From NCBI RefSeq assembly GCF_015864945.1, contig NZ_JADYWF010000001.1, positions 1,798,378 to 1,862,377 on the forward strand: DNA of 64,000 bases, given 5' to 3'. Source of the DNA: Salinibacterium sp. NG253 (GTDB lineage Bacteria; Actinomycetota; Actinomycetes; Actinomycetales; Microbacteriaceae). The notes beneath the pieces were generated by a model. That model ran no database searches and was not told where the DNA came from. It worked only from the letters and a program-made list of their open reading frames with translations. This document shows positions 46,216-55,168 of this stretch, in pieces. Numbering within the stretch: the first letter of the stretch is position 1; the number at the start of each line of letters is the position of its first letter. Position numbers and translations under genes: made by a program.

Positions 46216-47360
46216 GTGCGGCGGGCGAGGATGCGGTTGCTGCCGGTGCGGCCGATGATGTTGTGGCAGAACCGAGCGCTTCGCCGGTCGTCGACGTCAT
46301 CGTCGTTGGTGGCGGGCCTATCGGTCTCGCCGCTGCAATCAACGCGCGGATGCACGGCCTCACTGCCCTCGTGATCGAACCCCGCGCTGGCACGATCGAC
46401 AAAGCCTGCGGCGAGGGAGTCATGCCGGGCGCCGTCACCGAACTCGCCGCCCTCGGGGTCTACCCACACGGGTGCAGGATCGCGGGCATCAGCTATCAGG
46501 ACGGCACCCGCACAGCCGAACACCGCTTCGCTTCGGATGCCGCGCTCGGCGTTCGTCGCACCGAACTGCACCGGGCACTCACCGAACGTGCGGTTGAGCT
46601 CGGCGTCGAGTTCGAGCACGGCAAGGTTGAGGCGATCGAGCAAGAGGATGACGGTGAGTCGGGCGGCGCCAAAGCGAGCGCGGTATCCGCGCACCTCGCT
46701 GACGGTCGCACCATCGAGGGCCGGTGGATGCTTGGCTGCGATGGCCTGCACTCCACGGTGCGTGAGCTGGTTGGCCTGGCCGCGCGCCCTCGCCGCGTGA
46801 GGCGACGGGATTCTCGGCGGTTCGGCATCCGGCAGCACTTTGAGGTTGCTCCGTGGACTGATCTCGTGGAGGTGCATTGGGCGCGGACCGCTGAGCTGTA
46901 TGTCACGCCGGTGAGCGATACCGAGGTGGGTGTTGCCGTGTTGGGCCCGCGGGGAACGTCGTTCGAGGAGGCCCTGGCGAGTGTGCCGGCGCTCGCCGAA
47001 CGACTGCGCGGGGCTACGCCGGCGTCGAGCGTGCGGGGTGCTGGCCCGTTGTTGCAGAACACGACCGGGCAGCGCGCGGGCCGAGTGCTGCTCGTGGGCG
47101 ACGCCGCTGGCTATGTCGATGCGATCACGGGGGAAGGCATCCGCTTAGGGCTGGCGGAAGCGCGCGCCGCCATCGAGTGCATCGTTGCCGGTGAACCCGA
47201 ACGCTACGAACGCGAGTGGCGTCGAGTGACCCGCGACTTTCGGATGCTCACCACCGGGCTCGTGGCGGCCGCGAACTCACCGCTGCGCCGAGCCATCGTG
47301 CCGTTCGCCGCGCGATTGCCCGGCGTTTACGGCCGCGTTGTGGAGAGCCTCGCCCGCTAG
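46212..47360 (+). CDS. FAD-dependent monooxygenase (SrsC-like)
   Basis: Flavoprotein hydroxylase, 382 aa, from ATG 46212 (ATGA overlap with the methyltransferase). The N-terminal FAD motif is GGGPIGLAAA, with an ACGEGVMP segment, the DGLHST loop and the C-terminal GDAAGYVDAITGEGI as in aromatic hydroxylases and geranylgeranyl-reductase-like proteins. In the SrsC role it would hydroxylate the methylated resorcinol to a quinone precursor. Its TAG stop overlaps the stop codon of the opposite HAD gene in the shared CTAG. Confidence 0.87.
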   Translation: MSAAGEDAVAAGAADDVVAEPSASPVVDVIVVGGGPIGLAAAINARMHGLTALVIEPRAGTIDKACGEGVMPGAVTELAALGVYPHGCRIAGISYQDGTRTAEHRFASDAALGVRRTELHRALTERAVELGVEFEHGKVEAIEQEDDGESGGAKASAVSAHLADGRTIEGRWMLGCDGLHSTVRELVGLAARPRRVRRRDSRRFGIRQHFEVAPWTDLVEVHWARTAELYVTPVSDTEVGVAVLGPRGTSFEEALASVPALAERLRGATPASSVRGAGPLLQNTTGQRAGRVLLVGDAAGYVDAITGEGIRLGLAEARAAIECIVAGEPERYEREWRRVTRDFRMLTTGLVAAANSPLRRAIVPFAARLPGVYGRVVESLAR

Positions 47361-48019
47361 CTAGGAAGAAGCAGCGGCAGCAACTCTTCTGCCTTCGACA
47401 CCACAGCGAGCGATCCGTCGGATTCGCCAGGGTTGCCATAACCCCAGTCGACATAGATCGTGGGGATGTTGTGCTCGGCTGCGCCCTCGATGTCGTAGAA
47501 GCGGTCACCGATCATCACCGGGTTGCTCACGTCGGCACCGATCATCGTCAGGCGCGTAAGCGCTTCGGCCACGATGTCTTTCTTGGCGCTGCGAATCTCA
47601 TCGATCGAGGCGCCAGCCATCACGCGGAAGTACTGCGTGAGGTTCGCGTGATCCAGAATCACGGATGCCGGAAACTCGGGCTTCGAGGTTGCCAGCGACA
47701 GCGGAATGCCGGTCGCGTGCAGCGTCTTCAGCACCTCGGGCATGCCGGGGAAGATGTCGCTCCCACTGGCGTTGTTGCCCTCCATGTAGTGGCGGCGGTA
47801 GATCGAGAGTGCCTGCGCTGCTTCAACGGGCGTGAACCCAGCGCGGTCACGGAACGAGTCAACGATCGGCGGGCCAACATACGCGCGCAGCTCGTCAGCG
47901 GAGGGCACGGGGTAGCCCATCTCCTCAAACATGTACGCGAGCGACGCCGTGATTCCGGGCGCCGAGTCAGCGATCGTGCCGTCAAGGTCAACGAGAATGC
48001 AAGTCCAGTTATTAGCCAT
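47357..48019 (-). CDS. HAD-family phosphatase (phosphoglycolate phosphatase-like)
   Basis: HAD hydrolase with nucleophile and general acid Asp11 and Asp13 in VDLDGT, the LATSKPE motif II region, and motif IV MIGDRFYDIEG. The 220-aa size and cap domain fit the Gph/PGP-like subfamily, but substrate is uncertain. Convergent with the FAD gene, ending four bases into it. Confidence 0.9.
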   Translation of the reverse strand: MANNWTCILVDLDGTIADSAPGITASLAYMFEEMGYPVPSADELRAYVGPPIVDSFRDRAGFTPVEAAQALSIYRRHYMEGNNASGSDIFPGMPEVLKTLHATGIPLSLATSKPEFPASVILDHANLTQYFRVMAGASIDEIRSAKKDIVAEALTRLTMIGADVSNPVMIGDRFYDIEGAAEHNIPTIYVDWGYGNPGESDGSLAVVSKAEELLPLLLPS

Positions 48020-48050
48020 TTGTTACCAGCCTAAGGCGTGCGCCTGAAGA

Positions 48051-48746
48051 CTAGAACAATCGCATGTTGGGGTCGTCGAGGCCGCGCATCTCGTCGTAAT
48101 CCAACAGCACACAGCGGATGCCGCGGTCCTTCGCGAGCGTGCGTGCCTGTGGCTTGATTTCCTGGGCCGCAAAAATGCCGGTCACCGGAGCCAGCAGCGG
48201 GTCGCGGTTCATCAGTTCGAGGTAGCGCGTCAGCTGCTCGACGCCGTCAATGTCGCCACGACGCTTGAGCTCCACGGCAACGCTCGCGCCCTTCTCATCG
48301 GTCGCGAGGATATCGACAGGCCCGATGGCAGTCATGTATTCGCGGCGTACGAGGCGGTAGCCGTCACCCAAAATATCGATGTGTTCGGCCAGGAGCTTCT
48401 GCAGGTGAGCCTCGACGCCATCCTTTTGCAGTCCGGGGTCGACGCCCAGTTCGTGGCTGGAGTCGTGCAGGATTTCGTGAATCGAGACGATGAGCATGTC
48501 GGCCGACTTGGTGTGGGCGACTTTCCAGATCTCGGTGACTCCGGCATCCGACTGCTCAGCTTCGGGCTCAAGGGTGGAAAGCACGCAGGGCGGGCTCATC
48601 CAGTTGAGCGGCTTGTACGAGAGCGCATCGGAGTGCACGAGCACACTGCCGTCGGCCTTCAGCAACAGCAGTCGCGTCGCGAGGGGCAGGTGGGCACTGA
48701 GACGTCCGGCGTAATCAACGGAGCATTTGGCTATGACAAGTCGCAC
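48051..48746 (-). CDS. nucS: Mismatch-specific endonuclease NucS
   Basis: Non-canonical mismatch repair nuclease of actinobacteria, which lack MutS/MutL. The 231-aa product has the N-terminal dimerisation domain ([21 protein letters not shown]). The C-terminal PD-(D/E)XK core is [19 protein letters not shown], with catalytic Asp, Glu and Lys. It ends with NMRLF, a probable beta-clamp-binding tail, linking it to dnaN. No mutS or mutL is in this window. Confidence 0.95.
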   Translation of the reverse strand: MRLVIAKCSVDYAGRLSAHLPLATRLLLLKADGSVLVHSDALSYKPLNWMSPPCVLSTLEPEAEQSDAGVTEIWKVAHTKSADMLIVSIHEILHDSSHELGVDPGLQKDGVEAHLQKLLAEHIDILGDGYRLVRREYMTAIGPVDILATDEKGASVAVELKRRGDIDGVEQLTRYLELMNRDPLLAPVTGIFAAQEIKPQARTLAKDRGIRCVLLDYDEMRGLDDPNMRLF

Positions 48747-48793
48747 CCGATGAGCCTAACGGTGTGCGGCAGGCGGTGCTATTTGCTGCCGCG

Positions 48794-50218
48794 TTATTTG
48801 CTGGGGCGCTTGCGCTTGCGCTTGAACTTGCCCAAGCCGCGACGATCGTTCTCCCGCTGGGCCTCTTCGATCTGCTCGGGAGTGATCACGAAGTGCATTT
48901 CTGTCGTCGCGATACTGACGGCCGCGGATGTTGGACCAGGCGACGAGAAGTCGATGTAGGTGTACGCGTGGCGGCCTGCCAACTCGCGGGCGTACGGCGA
49001 AAGCAGCCCGGAAATAATCGCGAGAACGACGATGAGTAGCAGCGCGTTCAGCACACCGACTTGGTCGCTCAGCACACCAATCATGGGCGGTCCGATGAGG
49101 GTTGAAGCATACGCAATCGTCGCGACGGCGGTGACTCTGGCGGTGGCGCGCTTGGGGTCGTCGGCGGCGGCCGAGATTCCCACGGGGAAACCGAGCGCAG
49201 CACCCGCGCCCCACAGTGCGGTGCCTACAACGGCGAGCCAGACAGCAGGCGAGAAGATGACGAGAAGCAGACCGGCAGCAGCCAGTCCGGCGGATGCCCG
49301 CAGCACGGGCACACGGCCAAAGCGGTCAAGGGCGCGAACTCCGAAAAAGCGGGTGGCGGTCATTGCTGTCACGAAGACACCGAAGATGAGGGTGCCGAAG
49401 GCGTTGGAAATTTCGTAGCCATCAACCATGGCGAGAGCGAGCCAGTCGATCGCCGAGCCTTCAGCGAAGGCCATGCCCAGCACGATGATCCCGATCAGGA
49501 TGGTGCGGGGCTCAAGCCACACACTCTTGAGTTTCGGCGCCGTCAGCTCTCCGGCGGCGATCTTTATCTCGACGGTGTTCGGTGGGGGATCCGCCAGGCG
49601 CTCCGGAAGGATGAACGCGGAAACGACGAGTGCGGTGATCAGCACGATTATCGACACCACGATCAGGTGGGTGGCGAGAGGAACGTGCAGGGCTTCCGCC
49701 GCGGCTCCGAACCCAGCCCCGGCCATCGTTCCGAGACTGTAAAAACCGTGCAGGGTTGGCATGCTCGAGCGACCGAGCAGGCGTTCATTGGCGGTGCCCG
49801 ACAGGTTGATGGCAACGTCGTACGTGCTGAAAGCTAAGCCGAACACGGCGAGCGAAATTACCGCGCCAAAGAAGCTTCCGACGAGCCCGATGATGATCGC
49901 GGTGGCCGCTAGGGACGCGACAAACAGCAGAACGCACGCCCGCACCACGATGCGAGCGCCGAACCGTTCGACGAGCTTGCCGGCAACGACGAGCCCCAAG
50001 AGCGACCCGATGGCGAGCCCAAACAGCAGCACGCCGATTTCGGAATGACTGGCATCAAAGGTGTCGCGAACGGTCGGGATGCGACCAACCCAACTGGCAA
50101 AGGAAAAGCCAGCGAGAGCGAAGAGTGTTGCAATCGCATTGCGCCACGAAAGCACTTGGTGGGTGGTGAGGCCGTGGGGAAGAGATGGTGGTGTGGCGGC
50201 CGAGTCAGAGGCTGTCAT
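48794..50218 (-). CDS. MFS transporter
   Basis: A 474-aa major facilitator from ATG 50218 with about twelve membrane segments and a long, mostly basic C-terminal tail (ending LGKFKRKRKRPSK). Motif A-like residues follow the second segment (GKLVERFGARIVV). Substrate unknown. Divergent from the M13 peptidase gene with 75 bp between starts. Confidence 0.88.
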   Translation of the reverse strand: MTASDSAATPPSLPHGLTTHQVLSWRNAIATLFALAGFSFASWVGRIPTVRDTFDASHSEIGVLLFGLAIGSLLGLVVAGKLVERFGARIVVRACVLLFVASLAATAIIIGLVGSFFGAVISLAVFGLAFSTYDVAINLSGTANERLLGRSSMPTLHGFYSLGTMAGAGFGAAAEALHVPLATHLIVVSIIVLITALVVSAFILPERLADPPPNTVEIKIAAGELTAPKLKSVWLEPRTILIGIIVLGMAFAEGSAIDWLALAMVDGYEISNAFGTLIFGVFVTAMTATRFFGVRALDRFGRVPVLRASAGLAAAGLLLVIFSPAVWLAVVGTALWGAGAALGFPVGISAAADDPKRATARVTAVATIAYASTLIGPPMIGVLSDQVGVLNALLLIVVLAIISGLLSPYARELAGRHAYTYIDFSSPGPTSAAVSIATTEMHFVITPEQIEEAQRENDRRGLGKFKRKRKRPSK

Positions 50219-50293
50219 CAGTTAAGTGTAGGCCTATCCACTGGTCTTCGATTCGCAGCTAATCCTTGTAAAGAACGCTCTAGGCTGGGGTGC

Positions 50294-52261
50294 ATGAGTG
50301 CCGAATCGTCATTGCCTTCCGGAATTGCCGTCAACGATCTTGATGAGAAGGTGCGCCCTCAAGACGATCTCTTTCGCCATGTGAATGGCGCCTGGATTGA
50401 CCGCACCGAGATCCCCTCAGACAAGGCTCGCTACGGCTCCTTCATGGTCCTCGCGGAAGAAGCCGAAGAGGCTGTGCGCGACATCATCATCGAATCGCAG
50501 TCCGCTGAGCCTGGCACCGAAGCACGCAAGGTCGGCGACCTCTACGCCAGCTTCCTTGACGAGGCGCGTGCCGACGAACTCGGCGCCACCCCCATCGCAC
50601 CGCAGCTCGCAGAAGCCGCCGTCGTCGACTCCATCCCCACTTTGCTGAGCACTCTCGGTCGCCTCGAACGTGGCGGCACGAGCGGGTTCTTCCAACTCTT
50701 CGTCGACAACGACCCCGGCAACCCCGAGCGCTACCTCGTCTTCCTCGAGCAGGGCGGCCTCGGCCTTCCCGACGAGTCGTACTACCGCGAAGAAAAGTTC
50801 GCCGAAATCCTCGCCAAGTACGAAACCTTTATTGAGCGGATGCTCACGCTCGCCGGTCTCGATGCTCCGGCTGAGCGCGCCGCCCGCATCGTCGCCCTCG
50901 AAACCGAGATCGCGTCGAAGCACTGGGATAACGTCGCCAACCGCGACAGCGAAAAGACCTACAACCCGATGACGTGGCAGTCTGCCAATGACCTCACGGG
51001 CGCGATCGACTTGAACGTGTGGCTCGACGCCATCGATGTTCCCGCCCACGCCTTCGACGAGGTTGTTGTGCGTCAACCCAGCTTCGCCGAAGGGCTTGAG
51101 GCGGTGCTGAGCGACGACCACCTGCAGGCGTGGCGTGACTGGTTGTCGTGGCAGGTTATTCGCACCAACGCCGCCTACCTGTCGAGTGATTTCGTTGAAG
51201 CCAACTTCGACTTCTACGGCCGCACGCTATCGGGCACGCCCCAACTTCGTGCCCGCTGGAAGCGGGGCGTCTCGCTGGTCGAAGGAGTGCTGGGCGAAGC
51301 CGTCGGCAAGATCTACGTTGAGCGCCACTTCCCGCCGACGGCCAAAGCGGCGATGGATGTACTCGTCGCTAACCTCGTTGAGGCTTACCGTCAGTCGATC
51401 ACTGAGCTCGAATGGATGAGCCCAACGACGCGTGAGCGTGCTCTCGAGAAGCTTGACAAGTTCACCCCCAAGATTGGTTTCCCCGCCAAGTGGCGTGACT
51501 ACTCCACGCTCGAGATCAGCGCGGATGATCTCGCGGGCAACGTGCGGGCAGCTAATGAGTTCGAGTTCCAGCGTGAGCTCGGCAAGATTGGCAAAGAGCT
51601 CGACCGCGACGAGTGGTTCATGACTCCCCAAACCATCAATGCGTATTACAACCCCGGCTTCAACGAGATCGTGTTCCCCGCCGCCATCCTGCAGTACCCG
51701 TTCTTTGACGAGGGAAGGGATGACGCCGCCAACTACGCGGCCATCGGTGCCGTCATCGGGCACGAGATTGGCCACGGTTTCGATGACCAAGGTTCCAAAT
51801 ACGATGGCGACGGTCGCCTCATTGATTGGTGGACTCCCGAAGATAAGGCGGCGTTCGAAGAGCGCACTAAATCGCTCATCGCCCAGTACGACGCTCTCGC
51901 TCCGGCGCAGGTTCCCGAGCATCACGTCAATGGTTCACTCACCATTGGTGAGAACATTGGCGACCTTGGTGGGCTCGCAATCGCATGGAAGGCCTACCAA
52001 ATTTCTCTCGACGGAGCCGAGGCTCCCGTGATCGACGGCCTCACTGGCGCCCAGCGATTCTTCATGTCCTGGGCTCAAGCGTGGCAACAAAAGGGTCGTG
52101 ACGAAGAGGTGATTCGCTTGCTAGCAATCGACCCTCATTCGCCCAACGAGTTCCGCTGCAACCAAATTGTTCGCAATCTTGACGCGTTCTATGAGACATT
52201 TAGTGTTACGAAATCCGATTCGTTGTGGCTGGACCCGAAAGATCGCGTCACTATTTGGTAG
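50294..52261 (+). CDS. M13 (neprilysin/PepO) zinc metallopeptidase
   Basis: A 655-aa M13 endopeptidase without a signal peptide. From ATG 50294 (MSAESSLPSG) the N-terminal domain starts with RPQDDLFRHVNGAW. The zinc site is GHEIGHGFDDQG, and the third ligand and catalytic Asp lie in GENIGDLGGL. The end LDPKDRVTIW is the usual family terminus. An upstream open frame (to 50045) is rejected for lack of homology and context. Confidence 0.94.
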   Translation: MSAESSLPSGIAVNDLDEKVRPQDDLFRHVNGAWIDRTEIPSDKARYGSFMVLAEEAEEAVRDIIIESQSAEPGTEARKVGDLYASFLDEARADELGATPIAPQLAEAAVVDSIPTLLSTLGRLERGGTSGFFQLFVDNDPGNPERYLVFLEQGGLGLPDESYYREEKFAEILAKYETFIERMLTLAGLDAPAERAARIVALETEIASKHWDNVANRDSEKTYNPMTWQSANDLTGAIDLNVWLDAIDVPAHAFDEVVVRQPSFAEGLEAVLSDDHLQAWRDWLSWQVIRTNAAYLSSDFVEANFDFYGRTLSGTPQLRARWKRGVSLVEGVLGEAVGKIYVERHFPPTAKAAMDVLVANLVEAYRQSITELEWMSPTTRERALEKLDKFTPKIGFPAKWRDYSTLEISADDLAGNVRAANEFEFQRELGKIGKELDRDEWFMTPQTINAYYNPGFNEIVFPAAILQYPFFDEGRDDAANYAAIGAVIGHEIGHGFDDQGSKYDGDGRLIDWWTPEDKAAFEERTKSLIAQYDALAPAQVPEHHVNGSLTIGENIGDLGGLAIAWKAYQISLDGAEAPVIDGLTGAQRFFMSWAQAWQQKGRDEEVIRLLAIDPHSPNEFRCNQIVRNLDAFYETFSVTKSDSLWLDPKDRVTIW

Positions 52262-52335
52262 AGATCGAGCAAACCCGAGAACGCCGGAATCGCATTCGCA
52301 CCCCCCGAGTTGCGAAGCATGCCGGAACTGGAGAA

Positions 52336-53169
52336 GTGCCCAACTTCACCAGTACCTTTGCCGCGCTTGGAAAACTGAAGCTTTCCGACCGCAGCGTGCG
52401 AGTGTCCGCCAGCGCTGTTGATATCAACACGGGCAAGACGATCCTCAGCATCGACGATCGGGTAGAGCTCCCCACCGCCAGCATCGGCAAAATTCTGCTG
52501 CTCATCGAAGTAGCGGCGCGATTCGATAGCCGAGACTTTGCGCCCTACGGCATCCTCGACAAAGTTCCCGGAGCCTCCGTTGGCGCCGCCGGGCTGTGGC
52601 AGCACTTGCAAGCACCATCGCTTCCGGTGGCGGACTTGGCTGCCCTCGTCGGTGCAACCAGCGACAACCTGGCGACCAATATTTTGCTTCGCCAGATCGG
52701 TTTGGATGCTGTGCGCGCCCGCACCGAATCCCTTGGCCTCACCAAGACAGCACTCCTCGATCTCGTGCGCGACACTCGCGGTCCCGACGATGCACCCCAG
52801 CTTTCCGTCGGATCCGCCATCGAACTCAGCTGGCTATTCGGTGCCCTCGCCCGTGGCGAAATTGTGAACTCGATCGCCAGCCAACGCGTGCTCGGTTGGC
52901 TCTCGCTCAACACCGATCTGTCGCTCGTGGCGAGTGCGTTCGGGCTTGATCCCCTGGCTCACCGGGGAGCAGACCACAACACGCTGCTGGTCAACAAGAC
53001 CGGAATCGACCAGGGAGTGCGAGCGGAAGCGGGCGCCCTCAGAGGCAACAAGCGCGCAGTCGCGTATGCGGCATCCATCCAATTTGATGACGTCAACCTT
53101 CGTTCACGCCTGCGCGTGATTGAAGCGATGCGCACCTTCGGCCTCGACCTGCTGGAGTACGTGCACTAA
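52336..53169 (+). CDS. Serine beta-lactamase-fold hydrolase lacking the usual general base
   Basis: A 277-aa protein if it starts at GTG 52336 (GGAG just upstream); the open frame continues to 52225 and the true start is uncertain. SxxK is Ser49-Ile-Gly-Lys52 in PTASIGK, the SDN box is GATSDNLATN, and KTG occurs in NKTGID. No Glu-x-x-Leu-Asn general-base motif is found at the expected distance after SDN (an Arg/Asp stretch is there instead). No signal peptide is seen. It is therefore more likely a cytosolic esterase or peptidase-like enzyme than a beta-lactamase. Confidence 0.75.
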   Translation: MPNFTSTFAALGKLKLSDRSVRVSASAVDINTGKTILSIDDRVELPTASIGKILLLIEVAARFDSRDFAPYGILDKVPGASVGAAGLWQHLQAPSLPVADLAALVGATSDNLATNILLRQIGLDAVRARTESLGLTKTALLDLVRDTRGPDDAPQLSVGSAIELSWLFGALARGEIVNSIASQRVLGWLSLNTDLSLVASAFGLDPLAHRGADHNTLLVNKTGIDQGVRAEAGALRGNKRAVAYAASIQFDDVNLRSRLRVIEAMRTFGLDLLEYVH

Positions 53170-53183
53170 GCAGCACTTCGTGG

Positions 53184-54269
53184 CTAGCGACTGAAGCGTG
53201 CTTTAAGCCGGGAGAAGATTCCCTCTTTCGAAGCTTCAGGCTCAGGCATCCGAATCACATCTGCGGTCGTATCGACGGTGTGAGTCAACAAACCCATTAG
53301 TTCAAAGGTGGAGACTAAGCGGCGCGCTTCGTCTTCGGGAACGTGTGCGAGTGACGCGAGCTCGGTGATCGTGAGGTAGGCGGCGCCCAGCATTGCCGTC
53401 ATGCTCATCTGGTCAGTGGTGTGCGTGAGCGTGGTGAGGTTTGGCCAGCGACGCAGTTTGAAGCGAGCGCCTGAAAGGCTCAGGGGGTCGAACGACTCGG
53501 GCTGAGCCTGAGTGCCGATGAGCCAAATCAGAGGCTCCCAGTCGCGGCCAGCTTCATCGTGGTGAATCGCGAGCGGTCGAGCAACGGTCTCGACGTCGCC
53601 GTCGGTGGTCGTTTCAGAGAGTTTCTCAAGAGGTTGAGCCCACCAGTACACGCCCCCGCGGGGATCAATGACGAGAGTGGGAGCATCGGCAAAGCGAAGT
53701 TCCACGAGCGGTTCCGCGGCAGAGTGAACGGCTTCGGTGATGGCGCGGTTGAGCGCATTCCAGGTGGCTGCGGGCAGAACGATATCAACACTGCTAGCGG
53801 GGCCCGTGCGGCGCTTGCCGGCCGCGCGCGCACCGGAGGCGGCATCCGCTGGAGTGTTGTCGTCGTCGATCGGAGTGACGTTGAGGATCTGTGCCGTGGC
53901 GCGCTGGGGTCCCGCAGCATTTGCTTCCGTCGTTGAAGCGGCTGAGAACGGGACAGGAGCGGTGGCTGTAGTGGTGGTGGTGGTGCCGGCCATGGCGGGC
54001 ATCGCCGAGTCCATGGAGGCGCTCGCGTTCGCATGATCGCGGGCGCTCTTGCGTGGGGCCGGGTGAATGATGAGCACGTCGGGGTCCGCGGCAGTGGCGG
54101 GAGCGCTGACGTTGAACTGTTCTTCATCGACCGTGACGTTGAGCGGTGTTGGCTCGCTGTCGAGGGCTGAGACGTGCTCGGTCCAGGCGGTGGCATCCCA
54201 CCAGCGAAGCTGCAGAGCGCCAAGCGGGTCGCGGTACCACCCTGCGGGGATACTGGTGCCGTCGGTCAT
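53184..54269 (-). CDS. DUF2510 protein with a winged-helix-like C-terminus
   Basis: A 361-aa multidomain protein of the GTPase/Roadblock module. The N-terminal DUF2510 tract is PAGWYRDPLGALQLRWWD (about 8-25). A low-complexity Thr/Ala linker (about 60-150) includes a TTTTTT run. The C-terminal part (about 160-345) has VYWWAQPL and ends in a helix-rich segment MLGAAYLTITELASLAHVPE, then RRLVSTFELMGLLTH, which resembles a winged helix. In actinobacterial conservons the DUF742 protein holds a similar helix-turn-helix at this position. Separated from the roadblock gene by a large hairpin. Function unknown. Confidence 0.72.
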   Translation of the reverse strand: MTDGTSIPAGWYRDPLGALQLRWWDATAWTEHVSALDSEPTPLNVTVDEEQFNVSAPATAADPDVLIIHPAPRKSARDHANASASMDSAMPAMAGTTTTTTATAPVPFSAASTTEANAAGPQRATAQILNVTPIDDDNTPADAASGARAAGKRRTGPASSVDIVLPAATWNALNRAITEAVHSAAEPLVELRFADAPTLVIDPRGGVYWWAQPLEKLSETTTDGDVETVARPLAIHHDEAGRDWEPLIWLIGTQAQPESFDPLSLSGARFKLRRWPNLTTLTHTTDQMSMTAMLGAAYLTITELASLAHVPEDEARRLVSTFELMGLLTHTVDTTADVIRMPEPEASKEGIFSRLKARFSR

Positions 54270-54297
54270 GATGTTTCTTTCTGAGCGGTGAAGCCTG

Positions 54298-54326
54298 CTG
54301 TGGCGGTCATCGGATGACCGCCACAG
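54298..54326. repeat. Large perfect hairpin between roadblock and DUF2510 genes
   Basis: Perfect 14-base arms (CTGTGGCGGTCATC and GATGACCGCCACAG) around a single G, so the real loop takes a few stem bases. There is no T-tract on the transcribed (minus) strand. It sits 11 bases past the roadblock stop and 28 bases before the DUF2510 start. Confidence 0.85.
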
Positions 54327-54337
54327 CGAGTGGATTT

Positions 54338-54697
54338 TTAGAGGCCGAGGCTGGAGTCGGCGGTCTTGACGTTGATACGTGCAAGCGCGAGGTTCGACTT
54401 CGCCTTGTCGAGCACGAAGTAGATGAAGACCTCGGGGTTCGATGACAGCGGGCGGATGATGTGGTACTGGCTTGAGAGCGTGATGAGGATGTCATCGATG
54501 GAGTCCTTGAGGCCGAGAGCCTTCATGGTCTTGAGCTTCGCGCGCACTACCTCGGTGTTACCGGCTGCTGCTGCGTCGAGGTCGATGCCGCTTCCAGCGC
54601 TTCCGAGCAGCATGCCCGAGCCGCTGTCGACAACAGCGGCGGCCATGGCGCCATCGGTCTCGAGAAGGGCTGCGAGGGTTTCAGTGATGTTTGACAT
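54338..54697 (-). CDS. Roadblock/LC7 domain protein 2
   Basis: A 119-aa single-domain protein. The Roadblock fold is suggested by MSNITETLAALLETDGAMAAAVVDSGSGMLLG at the start and ALGLKDSIDDILITLSSQYHIIRPL in the middle, ending in NLALARINVK. Such proteins act as GTPase-activating or scaffolding partners (MglB or CvnB-like). Located between the first roadblock gene and the DUF2510 gene. Confidence 0.78.
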   Translation of the reverse strand: MSNITETLAALLETDGAMAAAVVDSGSGMLLGSAGSGIDLDAAAAGNTEVVRAKLKTMKALGLKDSIDDILITLSSQYHIIRPLSSNPEVFIYFVLDKAKSNLALARINVKTADSSLGL

Positions 54698-54748
54698 TAT
54701 GTTCTCCGTTTGAGGTGTCGGGTTGGTGATACGTCGATGTGATGCTGG

Positions 54749-55168
54749 TTAAGCAATGAGCTCGGCCATGCGTCGCGCGGCAATGCGTGCGATCGAGAGG
54801 CCTTTGCCCAAAGTTTCATGAGTGTCGAACAGTGCGGCGAGCACGATGGGGTGCCCTTGCACGCGCAGCTGGATGACATGGCCGAGTTCGGATGCGATGA
54901 TCACGTACTCGTTGGTGCCGATTTTCAGTTCGTGGGCGACAGCATCGCTGAGTGCTTGCACTGAGCTGGACATGCTGGCGAAGCGTCCGCCATCCGCGTG
55001 GGTTCCATTGAGGTGAACGATCTCGAAGCCATCATCGGTGAGCAGCGAGGCAAAGGTGAGTGAGCTCGCGAGATCTTGCATTTCGGCAAGGGTGCGGTTG
55101 CCGGCTTCGATGTGGACGGGGTTCAGGTGCGATGCAATAGCGGCGACGGGCGCAGGGGTGAGGTTCAT
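54749..55168 (-). CDS. Roadblock/LC7 domain protein 1
   Basis: A 139-aa protein with a Roadblock-like fold: FASLLTDDGFEIVHL, an Ala-rich helix (SSVQALSDAVAHELKIG) and a beta-alpha end (VIQLRVQGHPIVLAALF). Its ATG overlaps the GTPase stop (TAATG), a strong sign of translational coupling and direct partnership with the GTPase. Resembles CvnB/MglB partners. Confidence 0.8.
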   Translation of the reverse strand: MNLTPAPVAAIASHLNPVHIEAGNRTLAEMQDLASSLTFASLLTDDGFEIVHLNGTHADGGRFASMSSSVQALSDAVAHELKIGTNEYVIIASELGHVIQLRVQGHPIVLAALFDTHETLGKGLSIARIAARRMAELIA

